In this document: in pieces, positions 9,709 through 21,700 of the stretch
How the letters are laid out: each line of letters begins with the position of its first letter
Numbering within the stretch: the stretch's first letter is position 1
From: Trematomus loennbergii
Lineage: Eukaryota; Chordata; Actinopteri; Perciformes; Nototheniidae
Reading direction: 5' to 3'
Assembly (NCBI GenBank): GCA_012861695.1
Contig: JAAOOA010000179.1
Span: forward strand, 310,001-374,000
Length of the DNA: 64,000 nucleotides
Translations under genes and position numbers: made by a program
Notes under the pieces: model-generated
Databases searched by the model: none
What the model was told of the DNA's origin: nothing
What the model saw: the letters and a program-made list of their open reading frames with translations, nothing else

Positions 9709-12700
9709 CGATTTTTGCTTTCGTTGTTGAGTTTGGTTCTCATCACATTCTTCACATCTTTGAAGGAGAAGTCCACATGCTTCTCCTGCACATATTCTGT
9801 GGGGAACAGAATAGAAAACGTTTTAGAATTTTGCAAACGCGTCTATAATACAGGCATATTCAGCTACTGGGGGACAAGGAAAAGGTCTACTCACTGGCAA
9901 TCGCCGCAACAATGTTGGGGTCGAGCTGCTTTTTGGCGTCCAAACTCCTCCAAGCGTTGGTCTGCTTCCCAGAGAGAGAAGAGGACGCCATCAGTTGTCT
10001 TGTGAAGAAAACTGACATAAGCTCAGTGACCTTTTTTTTTAGGTCCTTGCTCAGCCGAGCAAGGACATTTTTTTGAATGTTAACTCCTTCAGCCAACTTC
10101 ACCTAGTAGAAATCAGACACATTGGTAGGGGTGTGAGTGACAATACTCTCAGCTTACGATTTGATATGACCGTATCACAAACTTGAATGGAGAAATCTAT
10201 GAATCTATTTCATTTTATATACATTATATTTGGTAACACTTTATTTTGATAGTCCATAGTTAACACTCTATAAGTCATCAGTTGACATTTAGTAGCATGT
10301 CAACAGTGCATCAGTTGACAAGTGTCAGTTGACATTCAACAGCACCGTTCAAACCGACAAGTAACTAAGCATTAGTTGATGATCAACAGATAAGTAAATT
10401 TAGAGTTTAGTTGACTATTACATTAAGCATTAGTTGATGATCAACAGATAAGTAAATTTAGAGTTTAGTTGACTATTACATTAAGCATTAGTTGATGATC
10501 AACAGATAAGCAACTTTAGAGTTTAGTTGACTATCTGTTGATTGTCAACTAATCTAGAGTTGACTATCAGTATACTTTTAGTAGGTTCTCCACTAAGCGT
10601 TTGTAGGCATGTGTTAGGACTATCCAATTAAAGTGAAAAACTTTATTATTTATTTTTTTTTTTTTACACTTATGTTTTTATTGAGTTTTCACAACAATAA
10701 TAACAGAACAACAAAACATAATACACACAAATCAGTTGTAAAATAAAGCACAATAAATACTAGTTGTCTGAAGACCTTCAATATTCACACATACCGTACA
10801 GGATTGAATTAGTCATTCACTTACTCATTGGTGTCAATCATGTAAATATTCCACTTTTCCCATTTCCTATTGAATGCATTCTCTTGGATTCTCAAAACAT
10901 ATGTCAGCTTTTCCATGACGAAAATATCTTGAACAATTTCCAGCCACTGCTCCTGAGTCGGAGCGTTCACATTAAGCCAATTCCTAGTTATAGCTTTCTT
11001 ACTCGCTGCAAGTAAAACCTTAATCAAATATAGATCGCCTCCCATCACAACATCCTTAATGTTCCCAAGATACATCACCGGGCAGGTATTTGGGATTCCA
11101 TAACCCAAAATAATTTTGACAACTGCATTAACCTTCTCCCAATATGACCTTATCTTTGTACAGTTCCAGAAAATGTGTGAGTGGTTAGCCTCCATGTTCC
11201 ACACAACCTCCAACACTGTTGCTGTACACCAAGTTGCCTGCTCTTTATTTTGGGTGTTATGAAAAAGCGAGTCAGGTTCTTCCAGCAGAATTCCCTCCAT
11301 ACTAATGAGTTTGTGGATGTAAATTGCGTCTCGAACATTTGAAACCATTCTTCCTCTGAAATTTTAATTTGTAACTCTACTTCCCATTTTGCTTTTATGT
11401 AGATAGTCGATTCCCCCCTGTTTCCCCCCAAAGCCTGGTAGAAAGCAGAAATGATCCGGGACCCCTTCTGCTGATACGCATCCACAATCACCCCAGTTAC
11501 AGTATCTACAGATTCATCTGCATTCAGCCTTATCTCTTTTACAAAATAGTGTCTTAACTGCATGTATCTAAAATAATCCCTGTCTGTAATACCATATTTT
11601 GCCTGTAATTCCTGAAAACCCATCAATTCACCCTTTTCTGAAACCGTACACATTGCTGTTATGCCCTTTTGCACCCATTCTTTGAATGCTGGATCATACA
11701 CCCCTGGTTTAAAATTGGAATCGTATGCAAACCACCTCAGCGTGCGTATCCCTCTCTTTAATTTGTATTTTGCTACTACAACATTCCAGACCTCTAGTGT
11801 AAACGCAACTATCGTATTAATTTCACCTCTCAGAGCCTTCACCAAATTCCTATCTCCTACCAAGGCCTGAATGTGGTGACCCTGTACCTCCCTTTCCATG
11901 GCTTTCCATCCAGACTCATAATCTGGTCTACACCAGTAGGCCAAAGGTCTGAGTTGGGCTGCATAGAAGTATTCCCTAAGATTTGGTAAAGCCATTCCCC
12001 CCTTACTTTTAGGCAACTGAAGTGTCGCAAATCGTATTCTTGGTTTTTTACTATTCCAAACAAATCTAGAAATCATCCTGTCCCAGGTTATGAATTTTTT
12101 TTGGGGAACATCAATTGGAAGAGACTGAAAAAAATACAGCAGCCTAGGTAGGATATTCATTTTAACCGTTTGTATTCTGGCACTGAAGTCTAAAGGGAGG
12201 GTGGACCACCTTTCTACATCCTTTCGGATATTGTCATCAATTTTGTTATAATTGGCTTCAAACAGGTTGGAAAATGTTTTGGTTATAGTTACACCAGATA
12301 AGTCATTGTTTTGGAATTCCATTTTAGGTTATATGCATGTCTAATTTGTTGGGATGGGGAATAATTGAATGAGAGAATTTGAGTTTTTGTTACGTTCACT
12401 TTATACCCTGAATAGTAACCATATGTGTCGAGTAGGTTCATCAGGTTTGGGAAACATACATCTGGTTGCTCAAGGAAAACTATAACATCATCCGCAAAAA
12501 GCCCAATGATATGATCTTCCCCCCCTATATTGACACCCTGCAGATCTTCACTCTGCCTTATTGCTTGCGCCAATGGTTCAACAAATAAAGCAAAGAGAGT
12601 AGGAGAGAGACAGCAACCCTGTCTAGAGCCTCTCTCCAGCTGAATCCTATTGGACAAACTCCCATTTACTTTGATCCTAGCCGTAGGTTCGTGATAAATA

Positions 12701-15700
12701 GTCTTAATACACCGAATTGCATTTTCATTTAAACCAAACCTTCTTAGTACTTCATATAAAAAAGACCAACTGACACTGTCAAACGCTTTTTCTGCGTCCA
12801 GACTAACCAGAACCATACTCGTGCCCTTTTTATGCGCATTGTCTACGATATGGAGAGTCCTTCTGATATTGTCTTGTGTTATTATTTTATTTTATTTTAA
12901 TAATACACTACAAGTAAAAACACTGAACAGTTGTGAACCACATTCAATCCTACTAAAATCCTACATCTAAACGTAATTATTAACAGGTCGCAAAAATAGA
13001 ATACAAAATAGAATACAAAAATTAGAATACAAAAAGGCAGTTTGCCTAAAACTGCAGGGCATGGTAGTTTTTCTCACTTTGGGATTGACCATACACAGCA
13101 TATACTAAGATACTTAAAAGATTTTTTTTTTACTACTATATATAAAAAAAAATATATATATATAAAAAAGAAAATACATTATTCAACTGTTCATTTAGCG
13201 TTTCAATAGACTATATTTCACAACTGTGTATTAACATTACATTTAAAGTTTTCTCTACAATACCAGGAATAAACCTCTGGTGGAAACAGTCAATCCCTTA
13301 TATTTTTTTTTTGTAGGCGTAAAAACTTAAAATTAAGAATACACTTGAATCAGCTAATAAAATACCCGCTGTGAGTTAGAGAAGGAAAACTTCCCCAAAA
13401 TGAAAAAACTCCCCCTCCACAACAACAACAACAACGCTCAACCCACATTCAGAATTACCTGACAGAAAAGGGGATGAGCTGTTTGTTGCTTTCATTTCAC
13501 TATCTTTTCTGCCAGTTCACCGACTATTTTCTTCTGACAGAGTTGGGCTAATTTTAAAAGTGTGTTTTTACCCTTAAACTGGTCTAGGACACTTTTATCT
13601 ACCAGGAATACTTCAGCAATTGCTGCAGTGTCTTTCACAGCATTCCTGGAAACATGAGCTTTCTTAAAAGCTTTGGTCATCCTGAAGCCTCTCTGCACCA
13701 GTTTAAGGACACGCCGATATCTCCTCACCACATCTGAGATGGAAGACACTGAAAAATAAAGAATACATTAATGTCAATAAATGTTATGGCCCCCCAATAA
13801 TTGTTGTGGTGTGTATTGTGTGCAGTGTCTTAGTTGCAGGGTGAGCCATAGTGTTTCTCACATATTTTCTCTTGAAAAGGGACTACAACTTGGATGAATG
13901 TGTGTGACTTCCCGTTTGTTTTAGAACATGTGTTGTATTTTATAGTAGGTACTAGGTAGTGTGCCTGTATGCGCAGTGTGCAAATCTAGTTAGATAATTT
14001 GCTATTTATTGGTAAAAAAACATATTGGTGGTAAAAACTGGTGAGAACATTATTTATATTTCATTATTCATTACAGGTTCAGCTCAAACAGCCATAGTAG
14101 ATGAGCATTAGAGGTGTGGACATTTCTCGATTTATAAGATGCATCGCGATGTACGATTCTGCATCGATGCAGTGACAGAACATAACTCGGGAGTTTGGTT
14201 TCATATCAGCTTAGTGAGAGTCTTACTGCGTTCTGTCATTTTCTGTCGCGCTAGTTTCTCTCTCTCCTCTGATCTCTGTTTCCCGAGGGCAGAGCTTTAC
14301 ACACACCCCGTGTGTGCGGAGGTGAGAGGCGGCATTCAAACGATCTGCAGTCCACTAACTTGTTGCTCTCACTACCAATAACAGCTGCTCTGTTATGCCA
14401 AATTCACATCAGGCAGCAGCGAAGTGCAGATCGCCACAATGATGACATTTTTCTGAGGCGTGTTCATGTGTTTCAGGCGAGAAGAAATTCTTTATAACAT
14501 AGGTCAACATGTCAGGACTCTGTTTACTGATTGGCTGCGGGTACTCTCTGGCTGCGCTTCGCCACTAAAAGTTTAAATATCCCCAACTTTTTGTTTGGTT
14601 GCACTTCCCCGCAGAATCAAACGTCCGCTGTGCGCTCATAGATATCGCATAGTAGAAGAACTATGAGTAAGGGAAGGTCCGTAGCTGCTAGGCAGTGTAA
14701 ATGCCATCGGCTTTGTGCTGCATTCACATGATGCCGGAATAGTCTGAAAAGTTATCTCCCTGCCCATTCACCCCCCCCCCAAAGCAGTCAATCTAAGGAA
14801 ACACTGAGCTGCTATGTGAAAACCTTATTTTTGTGGATTACAGCACACTGCAGAATTATTTAAGTTTTGTTTTTATTAAGTTTATGTGAGGTGGCTCACA
14901 CAGATACTGGTATTGAAAAGAAGCTTTTATATTAAAGTCTGTACAGTCAGATCTTTGAAAGCACTTTCTAAATAAAAAAGGGAGTTCAGATTTATCTGAC
15001 TGCTTGTATTAATAGATAACATTTTTTGCTATGTGCAGTAATATAGAAAATTGAGGATGCAATACATTGAGATGCATCGAGGATCGTTGGGAATTTGAAT
15101 CGTTGACAGGTGAACCGTATTCAAATCGAAACGTGAGGCCAGTGAAGATTCACACCTCTAGTAAGCATGTGGTGTGTCTCTATTTTAGTTCATTCAACCT
15201 ACACCCCAACCACTCCGGCACGATGAAGAGTACATTGGTGATAAGAGTGATGATGATTGGTCAATGGGATTGTATGCCCCAAACCCAGTATAAAGCAGTA
15301 AGCTCACAATAATAACCTAAATACCTAATACCTAAATACATTCAGCAGGTGTGTTAGTTTATTATACCTCGCTCTCCTTTTCCTTTTGACCTCTTCGCCT
15401 TTTTGTTTTCCTTCTTCCCTTTTTTGCTTCTCTTCTTGCCATTCTTCTTCTGCTTCTTTTTCTTCTTTCCCTCATCAGAAGAGTCAGAGGTAGAGGTAGA
15501 GCTTGAGTCAGAGGTAGAGGTAGAGCTTGAGTCAGTGCTGGAATCGTTGCTGGAATCCGTGCTGGAGTCCAACCTCATGGCCTGCGGCTCCTTATCTCCA
15601 GTGGCCATTACTTCCAAGTTCCCATCTGTTGATTGTTAGGAATACAGGTCAGAAGGCTAAGGCGATGATTTGGTATAAAAAACGTTTCACATGTTTGAGT

Positions 15701-18700
15701 ACTTCTGTTCTGGAACTGCTCAGAAACCCCCTTATTGTCAATACCTAGGAAAGCTACACATTCTCTAAATGTCTTAGTTTGTGGTTGAACAGTTTCATGA
15801 GGCTGTGATTATCCTAGATGTCACAACATCTAATTTTATACATTGATGTCAAGTTTCAAAACATGGTCTCACTATGAAATGACTACTATGGGGACTAACA
15901 TCATCACACATTAATACAACTGAGCTCATTGGATCCACAAGAGTCTCAGCTTTACAGTCTAACCCAATTAATGCAATTCCAAGACTGTATAGGGACCCCA
16001 ATATGCAGAAATATTCAAATACACCATTATGAAAAGGCGTAATTAACACATTATACTGCATGTAAAAAACGTTTTTTGCCCAAAACTGCATGTGATTATC
16101 ATAAATGGGTAGGCCTATGTCTGTAAAGGGGAGACTTGTGGGTACCCATAGAACCCATTTTCAACAGATATCTTGAAGTGAGAGGTCAAGGAAACCCCTG
16201 TGGAAATTGCCATGTCAGTTTTTCCCTCCAAAATGTAGAATGTTTTTTAGCCCCATTGCCGACAAGCTAGCATCACGTGGTTGGTACCATTGGATGCCAT
16301 TAGGTCATCTACTTTCATATGATATCATCATTACCAGCTTCAAAACCGAGCCCGGTACAGCCGCTTAAAGACAGTAAAGTCGGCCGCGATCCTGCGGGTC
16401 TCATTAAGGAGAAGATTCAAACTAAGCATGTTAGCTAGCATTCTGTTTGAGCTACCAAGGAACCTTCTATATGAACCGTTAGCCCTGCTGCTCCAGTAAG
16501 GATAACTTTAGTTGTTATATTAGCTTTTTCCTAAGACCGTGTCTATGGCTATAAATCGTTAGCTTTGCTGGTAGGTAAGGTTAACAATGTTAACCTTACC
16601 GATATGCATGTTAAGTTAACATGCATATCGGTTATTTAACATGCATATCACTTAGCTAATAAAGTTAGTGGTAGTTTGTCAGGATAGTTCACATAGGCTA
16701 TCTAGAGTGTGAAGTTAGCACACTACTAACGTCAACTACTTTGACATTTATAAACCCAACTTACCACTTTCTTGTATGGAATCGCCTCCTACTGCCTCAT
16801 TAATCGCTATCCGTGACTTTGCCCGGGTACAATGCACGGGACCCACGGCACTGCTCCCGTTGCCAGGTGAGGGGCGGGTTACTGAATGCACCTGAGAAAA
16901 AATGCCATGTCGATGCTGAAAATAAAAGTGATACCCCAATATTGGTTCACATGCAAGTAATAAGGACTGCTTTCTAAAAAAAGACAATGTTACCTAAGGA
17001 AGTTGACACTTACCATCTCGACGACCAAAACATCTGAAATCCAAGGGCGCACTTGTGCAGTAGACCAATCAGGCAGTAGAAGTGCTTGGTGAATATCATT
17101 TAGTCACGTGTCAACTCTGCCAACACCATAGACTGTACATATAACGCTGGTCCCGGGAGGTGTTTATATCTAAATCAAGCGTATCCCATAAGTTCTCCAG
17201 CCAATTAAATGAAAGTGCGCCAGTTTTCAATTTTTGGGATGTCTTGGTAGATAAATTGACCAACAGTTACTAGCTCGGTCCGACGGCTGGCTATATGGCT
17301 TCACTGGAGAGAAAACTTTTGAGAACAGTTTATGTTAAAGAAACTAAAAAATCAACTTTAAAATTAATAAAATGGTTGCAAACGATTTGCTTGTTGAAAC
17401 GCAAATTGAAATGCAAAAACTGCCGCCACAAAATGAAGATGGTCTCCTCCCAGACTAAGGACCATCACATCTGGTAAGAATAAAATGCTTGCAAACTAAA
17501 GGGCCCCATATTTTGTTATGCAATCGGCTGTAGGTAGGAATAGGGCATTCTTCTGCTACATTGTTTTCTAATATTAAGTTAGCTTACCTAGAGGGCATGT
17601 ACACACAGAACCATGGATTGCTATAGGAAGGAACCAGAAGGCCCGGATAAGCAATTCACAAATTAATGTCTATGGCGGTACATTAATTCTTGGCAGATTT
17701 TTGTTATTTTGGAACACACCTACAAGAAATATGCACAAATGTCAATGCCCTTGTCAATTAACTTCAAGTGCTGTAATACCAAATATTAACATGTGGGGAT
17801 TGTATATGGACAAAATTAAGATATCAAGTGTCATTTTTGTTCTCTCTCCCTCAGCTACCCATGGAGGCAAGATACAATTTAGACAAGTAGCCAGCTAACT
17901 AATGTTACAACATATTTATTTCAGCGTATAGTATAGATAATGACACTGACATGAACTAGGCTTACTTGCATAAACAGCATGGTTTTTACATAAGCTGCTG
18001 TTATTTGAATTACTTATATATCCAACTTAGTGTGTATGTGTGCGTAACACACACATAGAAAATGTTCAGTTTATCATACAATTTGATGTACTGCAATTTA
18101 CAGGGAATGCCGACGTAAAAGATGTGGACGTTTGAGGAGAAGTGTTAGGACAAAGTCACTTTTCTCACAATCACACTGCAGTTTATTCGCATGGATGAAG
18201 TACATCCATAGGTAAGCAATGCAAAGGTATTATCTTATTACAGTATTTGATAGATTACAGTAGCCTATGTGTAGAGTGCATTTGAGTATATGGAGTACAT
18301 TTGCACTACAGCACATGCTGTTATCATAATTTATGGTGGCATGGATGTATGGTCAATCTGAAAGAATATTACAAAAGCATATCCTGTCATATAACCTGCC
18401 TTGATTGGCCAGATATGTTACAGTAACAAAAAAACTCTCTGACGTGACTTTTGGCTCTTGCTAATTTCATCATGTTGTAAGTTGACCATATTTTGTTTTT
18501 CTGCTCTTAAGTATTAATTTTTTATTAATTTTAATCTGCTTTCAAGCATTAGGATTTCTTATAAATCATAAGTGTGGGCTTCTGACAGAAGAGTATGGTG
18601 GTGATTATATCTATACAACCAGATGTGACACTGTGTTGCAATGAGCATCAGTTTTAGTCAGCCCTGTACAGGATGGTTGATTGACAGGATGGCTTGTTAT

Positions 18701-21700
18701 TGATGCTAGTTAAAAAACTAATGGCCCAAATACAATATACTCGGTATAAATTATGCTTCGTGACTTATATCTTGATCAAAGAAATGTTTTCTTCTTTGGG
18801 AAATGCACTGTCCTTATTTCATTATTTGTGTTAATCCTTGATAGATTTGCCCAGGGTTTGCATCTACGGCAAGTTGACATGCTTCAAGATGGCATTGCAA
18901 AGAGCTCAGCAACACTTTCCATGATGTCAAAGAAACTCAGAAGAATCTGTGTAAAAAGCCTGGGAAAGCACCAAAAAAAAGAAGCAGAAAGTCGGTGGAG
19001 TTAATGTCCTTGTCCACATTGATGAGAGCAAATTCTGCCACAAACGCAAGGTATTTAATTTAAATGTGCAATACACCTGACTAAATTACATTTTCTATAA
19101 CCTGAAAGAGCTTACATCATTATGTGAATCATAATTTAGGATAGATATAGAGAGTGGGTGGGAGGGGAGAGTCATAGATAGGATATACAAAAGAAATGGC
19201 AGAAATGAATATCACTCTCCCCAAAGCTGTCAATCAGTTAATAAAAAACGTTGATGAAAAATGTGATTATGTGAAATGTGATACACTCATTTTATTGTAT
19301 TTGTTTAACCTAAAGAGGGTTTATTTACGGAAGCGTAATGCATACACGTGAGAAATAAACGTTTTCTGTTTTTCTTAATTAACAAGATTATTATCTCAGA
19401 ATTCCAGGAAAGGTTCTCGTGAAAAACCTTTTTTTCCTCAAGTGAATGCATTAGGCTTCTGTATCTATCTTATATATTAGTCAAATAAAACAGGAACAGG
19501 TGTTCCTAACTCAAACATTACATACATAATGAATAAATAATTAAATATTCACACAAAGCCAGAGTCAAGACTAAATTGAATTGCATTGCAGTGTCACAAG
19601 ATTTGGTAATTGTTTTCAATCAATTTCAGTCAAGATTTTGTGGTTCCTAATGTGGTCATAGTGACATAAATAAAAGCACAAATTCATGAACTGTCGAGGA
19701 GAAAAAAGATAACCTTCGGGTTAGACCTTGAGAAGATTATCCCTTTCCAGCAAATCATTTTGTAAGCATGTTTACTGTGTTATAAGGAATTTAAAACAGA
19801 TTTAGATGAAAAGGTAATTACACCTGACTAACAATAGATTGATTAAACATAAAGTCAAGAGATTATTTTGTAATAATATTCACACTGTTTTTTTTAAAAC
19901 TTTTTTATACTGTTTTTTGTTAGTATGGAAGAGGACGCTTTGGTAACACCTGGAGAAGAAAGAGATCGTGGGTGTTTGGTATACTCGAGATCAAAGCTGC
20001 AAGCAGACGTCCCATTCTTCGACTTGTAAGAGACGAAACAAGGAGACCCTTGTTCCCATCATCAAGAAGCATGTCAAGCCTCAAAGTCTTGTTGTGAGTG
20101 ATGAGTGGAGAGCATATGCCAGTCTTTCCCAGGAGGGCTACAGGCATGTCAGGGTCAACCACAGCCAGAATTATGTTGATCCACAAACAGGACTACATGC
20201 ACAAAATATTGAGAGAGCATGGCAGACATACAAAAGGGAAGTTTGGCGTATGCGGGGGAATCGTTCTGAGAAAACCTTAAAAAAACAGCTCTCCTTCATA
20301 GAGTGGACCTACTGGTTAGCAAGAACCTATAAACCTGGTGTACTTGGAAGACTTATCAAGGACATAGGGGATGGTAACCACAGATAAGTTTAGGACCTTT
20401 CTGTAGCCTAATTAGTGTTGTTAACTGATCGAGCTTTACACCCTGGTAATTGGCTGGGGGTTAGACCCACACATTGGGCCCAAAGGCTCTTTGCTGACGC
20501 CCATAAACGTCCTGAACACAGCAAAATAAAATTTTATTTATAGTTATTAAACTGTACAAATCTGCAGTGCAGTGATTTTTTTTCGTTTGCCTGGTATTGA
20601 CTACCAGCTGGTAGATAATGTGTTTCAAACTTTATTTTTTACAACTGTTCAGTTTTTTTTACTTGTAGTATATTCTTAAAAAAAAAAGCTTTCTTTCTCT
20701 GATATGCTGTGTATGGTCAATCCCAAAGTGAGAAAAACTACCATGCCCTGCAGTTTTAGGCAAACTGTTAAGCCTTTTTGTATTCTATTTTTGCATTCTA
20801 TTTTTGCAACCTGTTAATAATTACGTTTAGATGTAGGATTTTAGTAGGATTGAATGTGGTTCACAACTGTTCAGTGTTTTTACTTGTAGTGTATTATTAA
20901 AATAAAATAGCTTTCTTTCTCTGATATGCTGTGTATAGTGTTTGTTCTACTGTGCTTTATAGCCTGGTATTGACTTCAGTTATCCAGTGTTCGTGATCAG
21001 TTGTGCAAAAGATTTCGCTTTATTCCCATGTCTGTTGCATATAATTAGTGGATGACTGTATGTGTTCTGTTGATAGGTTATAGACTTTCTATTGTTCTCA
21101 ACTGTTTTTCACTTTAATTGGATAGTCCTAACACATGCCTACAAACGCTTAGTGGAGAACCTACTAAAAGTATACTGATAGTCAACTCTAGATTAGTTGA
21201 CAATCAACAGATAGTCAACTAAACTCTAAAGTTGCTTATCTGTTGATCATCAACTAATGCGTAATGTAATAGTCAACTAAACTCTAAAGTTACTTATCTG
21301 TTGATCATCAACTAATGCGTAATGTAATAGTCAACTAAACTCTAAAGTTACTTATCTGTTGATCATCAACTAATGCGTAATGTAATAGTCAACTAAACTC
21401 TAAAGTTGCTTATCTGTTGATCATCAACTAATGCGTAATGTAATCTTTAGTTGACATCTTGACTCTCAACAGATTATCAACAGATAGTCGACATGACCCT
21501 GTTGACTTTCAACTGACAGATAGATTTTGAGTAGTTGATTGTCAATTTTGAAGATGTTGACACAATCTACAGATAGTAAGGTTGAATATCGGTTAATAAC
21601 CTGTTGCAAAAAACATGTTGACAGTCAACAGACACTTTTTGTACAATCTATAAATCAACCTTGAGATGTACCTTATATTCTACTGGCAGTTAGTTGAATG

